From NCBI GenBank assembly GCA_000406005.1, contig ASZN01000004.1:54523-118522 (forward strand): 64,000 nt of DNA, given 5' to 3'. Position numbers and translations under genes: made by a program. Below the pieces are notes generated by a model that saw only the letters and a program-made list of their open reading frames with translations, was not told the origin of the DNA and ran no database searches. Each line of letters opens with the position of its first letter. Positions within the stretch are counted from its first letter, which is position 1. The DNA comes from Candidatus Poribacteria bacterium WGA-3G (lineage in GTDB: Bacteria; Poribacteria; WGA-4E; WGA-3G). Below, piece after piece: positions 45,301 to 53,648 of this stretch.

Positions 45301-46005
45301 CTACGGCACGATTTCAACGGGTTCGCCGCCTGTTAGACCGGCGGCATTGGCATCGTCGGTATCTAAGTGCATCTGAAGTACATAACTTTCAGAGATTTTG
45401 GGTCGGACGTTTTCAAAGGTCAACGCACGTTCACCGCGGAAGTGGACTTTTAGGAGTTCGCCATCGCGGATATTGAGTGCGGTGGCATCACTCGGTGTCA
45501 TGTGAATGTGCCGTGTGGCGCAGATGGCACCTTCTTTCAAATAGATACTTCCTGCGGGTCCGACGAGTGTAATCGGTTCAGCACCGGCGAGGTCGCCTGA
45601 ATCTCGAATCGGTGGATTGAGTCCGAGCCGAATCGCTTCGGTTTGTGCGACTTCAACTTGTGAGTAATCCCGGACGGGTCCAAGTATGCGCACGGCTTCA
45701 ATGGCGCGCATCCGTTTCCCGATGACAGTCAATGTTTCATTCGCGGCGAACGCTTCGGGTTGATAGAGCGGCGCGTAGACAGTCAGTTGGTGTCCAGCAC
45801 CATAGAGGATTTCAAGATGTTCTTGTGTTACGTGGGCATGGCGTGCTGAAACACCGACGGGAATCTGCTGTTGCTGCGTGACAGCATCACATGCGCGGTT
45901 TCCCGGGTCACAACTTTTCAAAGCGCAACCACTGCACGCTTGATCTGTCGTCAGCCTGTTCACAACCCGGCGGGTAATCAGTTCTACAAGGGCACGGTCT
46001 GGCAT
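45301..46005 (-). CDS. pduL: PduL-type phosphate acyltransferase
   Basis: The 234-residue protein carries both zinc-binding motifs of PduL: SARHAHVT (H56, H58) and ATRHIHMT (H166, H168). It interconverts acyl-CoA and acyl-phosphate inside the microcompartment. Residues 1-20 (MPDRALVELITRRVVNRLTT) form an amphipathic helix typical of a shell-targeting peptide. Residues 24-39 contain four Cys, CSGCALKSCDPGNRAC, an extra cluster between targeting helix and enzyme that could bind a metal. It lies between the shell protein gene (57 bp upstream) and the flavoprotein-like gene. Confidence 0.9.
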   Translation of the reverse strand: MPDRALVELITRRVVNRLTTDQACSGCALKSCDPGNRACDAVTQQQQIPVGVSARHAHVTQEHLEILYGAGHQLTVYAPLYQPEAFAANETLTVIGKRMRAIEAVRILGPVRDYSQVEVAQTEAIRLGLNPPIRDSGDLAGAEPITLVGPAGSIYLKEGAICATRHIHMTPSDATALNIRDGELLKVHFRGERALTFENVRPKISESYVLQMHLDTDDANAAGLTGGEPVEIVP

Positions 46006-46062
46006 CTGTGATTCGCCTTTTTTGTTAGGTTATTCCGAAAGTTCTTAGGCAAGATGAACAGT

Positions 46063-46338
46063 TTACGCTTTCTTTAAGATGGTTTCGACTTCAGCGTGTG
46101 GGCGTGGAATCACGTGTACAGAGACGACTTCGCCGACACGTGCGGCGGCTTCAGCCCCAGCATCCGTTGCAGCTTTCACTGCGCCGACATCACCACGTAC
46201 CATGACAGTCACATACCCACCACCGACTTGTTCGTAGCCGATGAGTTGGACATTCGCTGCTTTCACCATCGCATCCGCAGCTTCAATACTGCCAACCAAA
46301 CCTCTTGTTTCGATTAAACCCAATGCATCTCCGGTCAT
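46063..46338 (-). CDS. BMC-H microcompartment shell protein
   Basis: The 91-residue protein starts at 46338 behind AGGAGG. It is a single BMC domain: ALGLIETRGLVGSIEAADAM, then VQLIGYEQVGGGYVTVMVRG and DVGAVKAATDAGAEAA are the standard hexamer-forming strands and helix of PduA/EutM/CcmK-type proteins. The pore loop region reads EQVGGG. It is the only shell gene here; no pentamer (BMC-P) or trimer (BMC-T) gene is in the window. Confidence 0.95.
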   Translation of the reverse strand: MTGDALGLIETRGLVGSIEAADAMVKAANVQLIGYEQVGGGYVTVMVRGDVGAVKAATDAGAEAAARVGEVVSVHVIPRPHAEVETILKKA

Positions 46339-46478
46339 ATTAACCTGTTAGCCTCCTGTTAAAGTTTCCGAAATGATCGTAAGTTTTTAACTTTGTAAAT
46401 CGTCGTGCAATAAGCGCAATTATGAAAAATCTTCCTCTTAAAGTATATCACAATTTTCGGATTTTTTCAAGAAAAAAC

Positions 46479-47255
46479 TCAGAACGCTTTTATCGGATTT
46501 GTGAGTGTTAGCATCAACTGTTTCTGGATCGCCTCAGTCAAAAGTCCGATGGCGTGTGTATAATCTCGGTTTGCTAATGTGTGATCAGCGGCGTGTGTGT
46601 GAACCTGTGCACGGCCGATATAGGCAGTCGCGAAACGCGGTTCGAGAGCGATCGCCTGATCAAAATCTGATAGTGCCGGTTTTAAACGGTTCTCATTACC
46701 TCGAATAGCGAGTAGGAGGTAAACGTTACCGCGTGCGTAATATGCCATCGCCGTCGGTTTCCGCTTAATCAGATCATCGTAGTCGGCGAGTGCTTTTTGA
46801 ACGTCTCCATGTTTGAAATAGGTTTCTGCCCGTTTCTGTATAACTTGTGGACTCCGCCTTCTCTTAAGTGAGGCGGAGTAGTCTTCAATAGCGTGCTCCA
46901 GAGCCCCTAATGATTGGTATGCATCCCCGCGACTTGCATAAGCATCGGCTTGATACCTTTTGAGTTTTAACGTTTCGGTGTAATCCGAGATAGCGGTCTT
47001 GTACTGTTCAGAACGGTAGTAGGCGAGTCCACGTTTCACATAGGCTTCGGCATATTCGGGCTCAATTTCAATTGCACGTGTAAACGCGTTGATTGCTTGC
47101 GGAAGTTTCCATGATCTGAGCGATACGGTTCCTTCTTGAACGTATGTTTGTGCTTGCCGATCCACACCTTTTATCGCCTCCCACGTTACAAAGCGAGATG
47201 CGAGCAGGATAGTGAGAATCAGTACCGGGGTCATGATGTAAATCAGGGGTCGCAT
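46479..47255 (-). CDS. Membrane-anchored TPR protein
   Basis: The 258-residue protein has an N-terminal membrane anchor (MRPLIYIMTPVLILTILLAS) and five to six tetratricopeptide repeats (AINAFTRAIEIEPEYAEAYV, AISDYTETLKLKRYQADAYA, ALSDFDQAIALEPRFATAYI). The TPR part lies in the periplasm by topology and is a protein-binding scaffold. It starts 10 bp after the metallophosphatase stop on the same strand, so it belongs to that run of genes. Confidence 0.85.
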   Translation of the reverse strand: MRPLIYIMTPVLILTILLASRFVTWEAIKGVDRQAQTYVQEGTVSLRSWKLPQAINAFTRAIEIEPEYAEAYVKRGLAYYRSEQYKTAISDYTETLKLKRYQADAYASRGDAYQSLGALEHAIEDYSASLKRRRSPQVIQKRAETYFKHGDVQKALADYDDLIKRKPTAMAYYARGNVYLLLAIRGNENRLKPALSDFDQAIALEPRFATAYIGRAQVHTHAADHTLANRDYTHAIGLLTEAIQKQLMLTLTNPIKAF

Positions 47256-47265
47256 GGTGTATCTT

Positions 47266-48264
47266 TTAGTCCGTTTGCGGTTTTTCTGTTTTATCGTAGA
47301 GATGATGAATATTTGTCCCTAACTTTAGGGCATGTACGGACGGATACGTTTCTGCCAAATCGATTTCAATATAGGTTGGCATTCCCGGTAACCCGCTGTA
47401 GCCTGTTGAAAAGATGAGTTGTTTATCCCCGAATGTAGCGATACCGTCTCTGACGTTTTTGGCAGGGAAGTATTGAATCGGGGTGTGTCCGACGATAAGG
47501 AGGTTAGCGTGGACGGCTTTGAGAAACTTATCAATATGTTTTAAGGTGTATCCACCGCTGTACGCGATGACCGGACGGTGCCAGAGAATTTCGTCGAGGG
47601 TTTTCGCACTCGGATCAATGAGGTCTGCGAGATTCCTGATCGTACGCGGTGGACCGGCGTGTATACCGACGAAACCGTTTTTTGCGATAACAACGGTCGG
47701 CAGGTTCATAAGGAATTCATAGTGTGTATCTGTCATCCGCTCAATAAAATTGAACTGTTCATAGTAGGCACCGAGTGGACTATCGTACAATGAACGGATG
47801 AATTGATCCCTGTTTTGCGTCGTCATCCCTTGTCTTTTGAGCATTGCATAAGCATCTGCGGCGGCAAATTCGTGGTTCCCTCGGATGTAGAGCAGTCTCC
47901 TGCCCTTTTCACCGAGTTGTCTTCGGAGTTCTATGACTGTGTCAATGATTTGTATATCGCCGTAAGGCGGATGCCTGGGTTCGTCGGGTTTGTAGTCAAC
48001 GGCATCTCCGAGTATCAACCCGTAAACATCTTCACCTGCTTGAATCCGCGCAACGAGATTTGTGAGTTGCATCCACTGGTTGAAATCGTCCCAATCTGCG
48101 TGCAGATCGGAAACCATATAGACGGTGCCGTGGTCGGGTAGGATAACGACGTGTCCGTCGCGTGTGAGTTCGTCTGGGTACTGTGAGATCTGTTTAGGTG
48201 CTGCTATCGCTACAGAGGCGAAGCAGATGAAGCAGAAAGTGGCGTAAATAAGGGGTGTGTTCAT
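47266..48264 (-). CDS. Exported metallophosphoesterase
   Basis: The 332-residue protein has a signal peptide (about 1-21). It carries the calcineurin-like metal motifs in order: VSDLHAD (D-x-H), LGDAVD (GD), GNHE, and GHTP with a downstream H. These bind two metals and hydrolyse phosphomono- or diesters, here in the periplasm. The substrate is unknown. It lies in a run with an HEXXH peptidase upstream (5 bp between stop and start) and a TPR protein downstream. Confidence 0.85.
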   Translation of the reverse strand: MNTPLIYATFCFICFASVAIAAPKQISQYPDELTRDGHVVILPDHGTVYMVSDLHADWDDFNQWMQLTNLVARIQAGEDVYGLILGDAVDYKPDEPRHPPYGDIQIIDTVIELRRQLGEKGRRLLYIRGNHEFAAADAYAMLKRQGMTTQNRDQFIRSLYDSPLGAYYEQFNFIERMTDTHYEFLMNLPTVVIAKNGFVGIHAGPPRTIRNLADLIDPSAKTLDEILWHRPVIAYSGGYTLKHIDKFLKAVHANLLIVGHTPIQYFPAKNVRDGIATFGDKQLIFSTGYSGLPGMPTYIEIDLAETYPSVHALKLGTNIHHLYDKTEKPQTD

Positions 48265-48269
48265 CGGTT

Positions 48270-49178
48270 CTAAGTCCTAAAAAATGCGTCTACAGTCTCT
48301 TCCTGTTGCGCGAGTTTGTTGAGATGTCGCTGCCTGCGGTTCCGACAGATAAGGTAGCCGAAAAGTGCGAGCCCACCGAGTCCGCCCCAAAAAAAGTAAG
48401 AGTTGGAAAAGAGAGATGCCCATCTGTAGCGTTCTGATAATGATGCGCGCCAAAGCGTATCATAAGTGGCAAGGTCCCATCCAATTACGGTTTCAAAAGC
48501 AGCTTCAAAATTGCTACCTGTTTGGAGTTTTCCGATAATTGCGAATAGTACATCTCTGCCTTTGACTTCAACCAGCCAACGGAGTGCGTCTTGGCTCTGT
48601 GCGTATGCCAAATCTGCGCCGGTGTGTGAAGATGGGAAACCTCCGGCTAACTCGTGGAGTGGCAGGATGGATTTCGAGAAAATATGCTTGAGTAAGGTCT
48701 CGTGTCGGCTTGGCACCCATTCATCAGCGAGGTAGATGGCGATGCCTTCTATAAACCATAACGGAATTTCTTTGACGGCTTTGCGTGTACACTGCCCGAA
48801 GATGACATGCGCAATCTCATGACGAAGGACTTGCGTTAATTGCAATTTCGCGAGGGCTATATGTTTCGGGTTTTGGATAACGATGCGCCGACTCAACGGA
48901 AAGGCGCACCCAACCGCCCAATCCTGAATCGGCGCATGAACGGACGCTTGAAAATCCCTTTGCGTGTCGCAGACCCAGATGTCAATCATTCCTGCCGGCA
49001 TACGGTTTGTCAATTCCGGTAGTTCTGCATAGAAATCTTCAGCACTTTGAAGAATTGGTGTTGGGTCTACCGTGCCATCTCGATAATAGACTCGAAAGTG
49101 AGTGCTTTCCGCCACTTCCCATGTAGCAGATGCTGAAAATATGGGCAGCAGTGAGAAGAAAAAAACAAGGATTTTCAT
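48270..49178 (-). CDS. Exported gluzincin-type (peptidase MA-like) protein with C-terminal TM
   Basis: The start is taken at 49178 (MKILVFFFSLLPIFSASA), which gives a clean signal peptide; a longer frame begins at 49271 inside the serpin gene. The 302-residue protein has HEIAH in LRHEIAHVIFGQ, a gluzincin active site with a likely third ligand in IEGIAIYLADEW. A transmembrane segment (GGLGGLALFGYLI) near residue 270 anchors it, with a short cytoplasmic tail. It is probably a membrane-bound periplasmic peptidase. It directly follows the serpin gene, suggesting a protease and inhibitor pair, though that link is inference. Confidence 0.8.
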   Translation of the reverse strand: MKILVFFFSLLPIFSASATWEVAESTHFRVYYRDGTVDPTPILQSAEDFYAELPELTNRMPAGMIDIWVCDTQRDFQASVHAPIQDWAVGCAFPLSRRIVIQNPKHIALAKLQLTQVLRHEIAHVIFGQCTRKAVKEIPLWFIEGIAIYLADEWVPSRHETLLKHIFSKSILPLHELAGGFPSSHTGADLAYAQSQDALRWLVEVKGRDVLFAIIGKLQTGSNFEAAFETVIGWDLATYDTLWRASLSERYRWASLFSNSYFFWGGLGGLALFGYLICRNRRQRHLNKLAQQEETVDAFFRT

Positions 49179-49188
49179 AGGTCTTGAT

Positions 49189-50448
49189 CTAAGGATCCAC
49201 AACAGTGCCGATAAATAGGACGGTCCCTGTCTCGTTATCACGAATCGCGAAGAAGAATGGACGGTTCGCAATAAACTGCGGCGGTAGACTGGTTGCGCGT
49301 ATCTCGATACTGGTTACGGCTGCGGCCTCGGACCCCTCTTCGTTGACTTCGACGACGGCTTTATGAAGCACTTCTCCGATATACAGGTTTTTACCCAACG
49401 CCTCTAAATCTGCCATCCGACTGAAATCTGCCATCCCTGGTGCAAACGCGATCTCCATGCCGAGTGATTGCAGTGGATTGTTAAGTGTTTTCTCATATTC
49501 CAACTTAAATTCCGGCATGCTGAGGAATATTTCTTGTTCGTGGAACTGTGTTGTCCAATTTTCCCAACGCTCACTGTTTAGACTATTTAAGAAGGTATTG
49601 AGATCGGATTCACGGTACGGGAGGAAGATGTACATGCTCATCCGACCATCACCATAAGGGATACTAATCGCTTGAAACATGTCGTCATAATTTTCATAGT
49701 ACCGGTAACCCCCCGACCGCGTCATCATCGGGACCTGTTTTTCGTTGCCGGTTGCGAGATGGAAGGTTCCGTCCCGCGTGTGCGCTGGGTCGAACTCTGT
49801 CTGCCACGTCCCTTTAAAATAGATGGCGTTAATCAGAAATAGCACCAAATCCGAGTTGATTTTATCAAGGATTTTTGGGATTTTGCCCATTGTGTTGGTG
49901 TTTACCCACTGATTAATCGTTGTTAAGGTGTTTGGGTCCATGAAATCGAGTGTTGATATCTCCGCCTCAAAGTATTCGGCATTTCGTTGGAGGAAGTCCT
50001 GATTGAACGGAACGTCTTGACGTGCCCAGAGTGAGTTGGCTATCGTGAGTGTCACTTTTGGGTCGGATGTCTGAAGCGCGCCTCGCAACCCTGCATAACC
50101 GACGTTGATTGATTCGGAGTCAAGACCTTGTAATTGTAACGTGTTGGTCATCGCCTGTTCGGTTTCGCCTGAGGCACCGTTCAATGTCATGGCTAAGGCG
50201 ATGGAGACGCTCAACGGCGAGATGAAGATATTTTTATCCGGCTCTGCCTGACGAATTTCATTGAACAGGTCGAAGCCGAATCGTGTATTGGCTGTGACGA
50301 TACCTGTATTGATGGCGACAGTTTCGGGTTCGTTTTGCCCGTCGTCAGGGAGAAGCGCAGCCAAATTACTACATCCTGTGCATATTAGCAGTGAAACCAG
50401 CCCCATCACGTATAGAAAGGTTCCTATAGTTGTCTGTTTTTTATCCAT
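49189..50448 (-). CDS. Serpin lipoprotein
   Basis: The 419-residue protein has a lipoprotein signal (LVSLLICTGCSN). The body is a full serpin: NIFISPLSVSIALAMTLNGA, LINAIYFKGTWQTEFDP, and the hinge EVNEEGSEAAAVT, whose small residues are those of inhibitory serpins. The reactive loop then reads SIEIRATSLPPQFIANRPFF; the P1 residue is not certain. Bacterial serpins inhibit serine or cysteine proteases outside the cell. The next gene on the strand (10 bp on) encodes a metallopeptidase, which serpins do not normally inhibit. Confidence 0.9.
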   Translation of the reverse strand: MDKKQTTIGTFLYVMGLVSLLICTGCSNLAALLPDDGQNEPETVAINTGIVTANTRFGFDLFNEIRQAEPDKNIFISPLSVSIALAMTLNGASGETEQAMTNTLQLQGLDSESINVGYAGLRGALQTSDPKVTLTIANSLWARQDVPFNQDFLQRNAEYFEAEISTLDFMDPNTLTTINQWVNTNTMGKIPKILDKINSDLVLFLINAIYFKGTWQTEFDPAHTRDGTFHLATGNEKQVPMMTRSGGYRYYENYDDMFQAISIPYGDGRMSMYIFLPYRESDLNTFLNSLNSERWENWTTQFHEQEIFLSMPEFKLEYEKTLNNPLQSLGMEIAFAPGMADFSRMADLEALGKNLYIGEVLHKAVVEVNEEGSEAAAVTSIEIRATSLPPQFIANRPFFFAIRDNETGTVLFIGTVVDP

Positions 50449-50477
50449 CTATTTCCTCTATCTCAACGAATGTTTCA

Positions 50478-51440
50478 CTATCCGTAAAGGTGTGCGACAG
50501 CGTCCCCGTAACCGTTGTAGATCATCGTTGGGAGTCTCTCTCCGGTTCCGATCATCCGTTCGCTGGCTTGTGACCATCGTGGGTGTGGGACCTTGGGGTT
50601 GACGTTTGCCTCAAAGCCGTACTCTCTTGGGGCAAGTGTATTCCAAAAAGTGCGCGGTTTTTTGTCCGTTAGTTCAATACTAACGACGGATTTGATACTT
50701 TTAAAACCGTACTTCCAAGGCGCGATGAGTCGGATGGGTGCGCCGTGTTGCGGTGGTAAAACATGTCCATAGATACCGACAGTGAGTAACGTCAGGTCGT
50801 TCATCGCTTCGGCGAGTGTAAGCCCTTCATAATAGGGCCACGGGAGTCGAAAATTATTTTGCTGCGGTGCCATATCCGGATCCAGAAATGTGAGCATGCG
50901 AACATATTTGGCTTCGGTTTTCGGTTGCACTTTTTCAAGCAACGCTTTCATCGGGAAACCGATCCAAGGTACCACCATTGCCCATGCTTCGACACAACGG
51001 AACCGATAAATCCGCTCTTCAATCGGCATCTGTTTGATGAGGTCATCTACGTCCAACGTCATCGGTTTTTCGACGAGTCCTGAGATTTCGATTTCCCAAG
51101 GTCGCGTTTTAAATTTTTCGACTCGCTTCCAAACAGTGTTTTTAGAAGTCGTGAATTCGTAGTAATTGTTGTAGGTAGCGGCAACGATTTCGTCGGTCAC
51201 CTGTCTTTCGACAGTAAAGTTTTCGTTTTTTTTCACGTCAAGTGTTTGCGAACGGAAAGGTTCTAACTGTTTCTCAAGCGCGCTGCCTTGTGCACAGGCG
51301 TTTGAAGTAGAAAACAGCAAAGCACCGGCGCTCCCTAAGCCCAAATTTTTGATAAATTTCCGGCGGTCGATATAGTCGGATTCAGATGTTACCTGATTTT
51401 CGGGGATTTCCCACTCTTTTGGAATCTTGATATACGCCAT
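50478..51440 (-). CDS. msrP: Methionine sulfoxide reductase MsrP, catalytic subunit
   Basis: The start is taken at 51440 (MAYIKIPKEWEIPENQVTSE), with GGAGG upstream; the longer frame at 51485 has no site. The 320-residue protein has a Tat signal (DRRKFIKNLGLGSAGALLF) and the molybdopterin-binding core of YedY/MsrP: YRFRCVEAWAMVVPWIGFP contains the Mo ligand Cys. NNYYEF and APWKYGFKSIKS are also typical. It repairs periplasmic methionine sulfoxides. No msrQ heme-subunit gene is adjacent, so its electron donor is unclear. Confidence 0.9.
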   Translation of the reverse strand: MAYIKIPKEWEIPENQVTSESDYIDRRKFIKNLGLGSAGALLFSTSNACAQGSALEKQLEPFRSQTLDVKKNENFTVERQVTDEIVAATYNNYYEFTTSKNTVWKRVEKFKTRPWEIEISGLVEKPMTLDVDDLIKQMPIEERIYRFRCVEAWAMVVPWIGFPMKALLEKVQPKTEAKYVRMLTFLDPDMAPQQNNFRLPWPYYEGLTLAEAMNDLTLLTVGIYGHVLPPQHGAPIRLIAPWKYGFKSIKSVVSIELTDKKPRTFWNTLAPREYGFEANVNPKVPHPRWSQASERMIGTGERLPTMIYNGYGDAVAHLYG

Positions 51441-51823
51441 GATGTTTGCCTCCGTTGCTGTTATCGTAGAAAGTGGGTGCGACACCTCAGAATGTTAATT
51501 TTAGCGTGCGGTTTGCCAATAGTATATATCATTTCTTGTTAAAAGACAACCTAAGTTCTAAATTTACCGGTACGCCCGACGAACCTGTTCTAATTTTTGT
51601 GGTGCCTAAGTTCTCTATATGTTTGTTGTAATATGTTTCGTTTTTCATTAAAAATAGCAGTTTAGAAAGATAGAACCATCTTATGGCGGCATTCTACCAT
51701 AATCCACCTGATTTTAACGCATTTTTTCACCAAACACCTTACATAAAACATTGATGAAAAAATGGGGATAAGTGAGAAAGAAAAAGATTGACATTATGCC
51801 GGGCATACCTTTATAATAATTAT
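51441..51823. other. Intergenic region between divergent units
   Basis: AT-rich, with no gene, hairpin or repeat that stands out. It separates the leftward exported-protein run from the rightward cluster. Confidence 0.4.
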
Positions 51824-52353
51824 ATGCCGTATTATGATGAGGTTTTCAAACATTTAACGGAGCAAGCACCCCACGCACTCGCTGCGCTTGCGCTTAGGAC
51901 CTCAGACGTTTTGGTTTATTGCCGTTTACAGCACTGATGAAACCGCCTGCAGGTGTGGATAGTGAGTCTTGGGTTCAGCGATGTGTTTCGGCGACGCGTG
52001 CGGCTCCGGTAGATGCGGATATGCGTGCGACGTTGTTATTTGGTCTTTCCATTTTTGGTAGTTTAGCACACAATGCTGAACTATTTCATAAGTTTATATC
52101 GGAGGAAGTTCTGATGGAATCTCCTTTCTACGAAGAAGTGATAAAACGTGGTGCCCGTGAGGCGACTATAGAAAATACGCTGACTGTTGTCACTGAGCGT
52201 TTCCCGTTTGCGGACATTGTTGCGTTAAAATCGAGGCTTGAGGGTATTTCGGATATTGACTGTCTTAAACAGTTGGGTGTTGCTGCTTCGTTAGCTCCGA
52301 GTTTTGAAGCGTTTCAGTACAAGTTAGTTGCATCGGAGAATGGTAGCGATTAA
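51824..52353 (+). pseudogene. Rpn/YhgA-like nuclease gene, internally deleted
   Basis: The N-terminal piece from the ATG at 51824 reads MPYYDEVFKHLTEQAPHALA, then a stop after about 37 codons. From about 51919, in another frame, the C-terminal half of the family continues: LLPFTALMKPPAGVDSESWV, LLFGLSIFGSLAHNAELFHK, SPFYEEVIKRGAREATIENT. The catalytic PD-(D/E)XK core between them is gone. These match recombination-promoting nuclease (Rpn) or PD-(D/E)XK transposase-like proteins. A TTG could start the second half but it would lack the nuclease. Confidence 0.65.
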
Positions 52354-52542
52354 TTTTCTTGACAGCAGATCGTGGCTCCTGAATTTCTTGACAAACGCGG
52401 CGCGTTCCGCCTGTGGTGTGTTGTCGGGGGTACCTGCCTGAAGCCACCCTTGCGAGACCAACCACTTTTCAGGGGCGATCATCTGCGGCTGCAGCTGAAG
52501 GAGTGTCGCCTGTTGTAGTATGTTATACTTGACTTTTTTCAC
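52324..52542 (-). CDS. Possible small protein (72 residues)
   Basis: A GTG at 52542 opens a frame reading KYNILQQATLLQLQPQMIAP, then EKWLVSQGWLQAGTPDNTPQ and AERAAFVKKFRSHDLLSRK, with plausible amino-acid composition. There is no clear ribosome binding site and it overlaps the end of the Rpn-like pseudogene by 30 bp on the opposite strand. It may be a decayed or chance frame. Confidence 0.3.
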   Translation of the reverse strand: MKKVKYNILQQATLLQLQPQMIAPEKWLVSQGWLQAGTPDNTPQAERAAFVKKFRSHDLLSRKLIATILRCN

Positions 52543-52556
52543 AGAAAGTGTATAAT
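52529..52556 (+). promoter_or_regulatory. Promoter upstream of the DUF805 remnant
   Basis: TTGACT at 52529-52534 and TATAAT at 52551-52556, spacing 16 bp, about 50 bp upstream of the DUF805 start. Confidence 0.5.
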
Positions 52557-52607
52557 ATTCTCAGCACTGAAATTTTACATAATTGAGGTGAGTTTATAAA
52601 AAACCTA

Positions 52608-52910
52608 ATGTCGTTCATTTTCTCATATAAAGGACGCGTCAACCGGAAAACTTATCTGCTGTATCATATATGCGCGCTTGGCGGATATTTCATATTCGCC
52701 TATTTCTACGTGAAACTATTTTATCCACAAATAGATCATCTACGTTGGCATCTTCGCCTGAACTTCTTTGTGGAAGATCTCTTGTTGGCATTTATTCACA
52801 TAAAACGACATCAACCGCCGCGTCGTTTCATCTGTCGTTGTCAGTACTACCGGGAGCAGCCCTTTCGCTGCGGCGTGTGCTTTCAACCGTTTAAGGGTTT
52901 AAGGGTATAA
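52608..52910 (+). pseudogene. DUF805 membrane-protein gene, frameshifted
   Basis: The first 36 residues (MSFIFSYKGRVNRKTYLLYH, then a hydrophobic helix) match the start of DUF805 inner-membrane proteins (YhaH type). After about residue 60 the frame departs; another frame holds DINRRVVSSVVV, a degraded form of the family's (K)R(C)HDINRSGW region. It is short and lacks the later membrane helices, so it is very likely dead. Confidence 0.6.
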
Positions 52911-52930
52911 CTATAAAAAAAAATATTTTC

Positions 52931-52960
52931 TTGCAACTTTTTACGGTTTAGGTGTATAAT
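52931..52960 (+). promoter_or_regulatory. Promoter of the metal-efflux cluster
   Basis: TTGCAA at 52931-52936 and TATAAT at 52955-52960, spacing 18 bp, about 60 bp before the first gene. No obvious metalloregulator operator was recognised. Confidence 0.5.
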
Positions 52961-53020
52961 ATACCAAAGTATGTGTTTAGTTTCCACTTTCTGACGAACA
53001 ACGGAGTCTATTAAAGAGTG

Positions 53021-53461
53021 ATGAAAAAACATAAACCGGTTCTTATTTTACTTGTAGGTTTACTGTACGTCTATTCGGTGTGTCCACTCCTTTGTGCGAC
53101 TTTTGAACAAAAGTTGTGCCACGACACGCCGCAAGATAGGGTACACACGGATACTGAAACCCGTGCAACCTGCTGCCGGAATCCGCAAACAGATACTGCA
53201 GGTGACACCGAAAATTCATCAGATAGTGCTGAAGCGTGCTGCACAACGCATTTAGAGTTTGTTTTTCCAGACGATAGACCGAACACCTCTGAATTCCGTG
53301 AAGTGATTGGACAGCCTATCGTTTCGGTTCTCCCTATTTCGGCGACTTTACCCGTTGCCCCACAGGAATCGTTCAATACAGTTCCTTCCATCCCTTTAAT
53401 TTCTACACTTTTCCGAGATCACTCTCTGATCCGCCGCGGTCCTCCGCCTATTCAGTGTTAG
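53021..53461 (+). CDS. Small exported Cys-rich protein
   Basis: The 146-residue protein starts at an ATG at 53021. Residues 1-27 form a signal peptide (KPVLILLVGLLYVYSVCPLL). The mature part has CPLLC, a Cys pair TCCRNPQ, and EACCTTH, plus several His and Asp residues, and ends PPPIQC. The Cys content and its place as first gene of the metal-efflux cluster suggest periplasmic metal binding. No family is recognised. Confidence 0.6.
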   Translation: MKKHKPVLILLVGLLYVYSVCPLLCATFEQKLCHDTPQDRVHTDTETRATCCRNPQTDTAGDTENSSDSAEACCTTHLEFVFPDDRPNTSEFREVIGQPIVSVLPISATLPVAPQESFNTVPSIPLISTLFRDHSLIRRGPPPIQC

Positions 53462-53648
53462 ATGAATTCCACAAGGTATTCTCTAAGTACACATCTATCC
53501 TTTATTTCCGATATTTTTAGACATTTTGTTTTTTTTTCGGCGTTCTTTTTTGTGAAGGTTTACGCTGTAAGAAATTGCCAATAGACCTGTCGCGCGGGAA
53601 CTTGTTTGTATCTCGCTGCGCTACAATATTTTTGGAAGATTACACACT

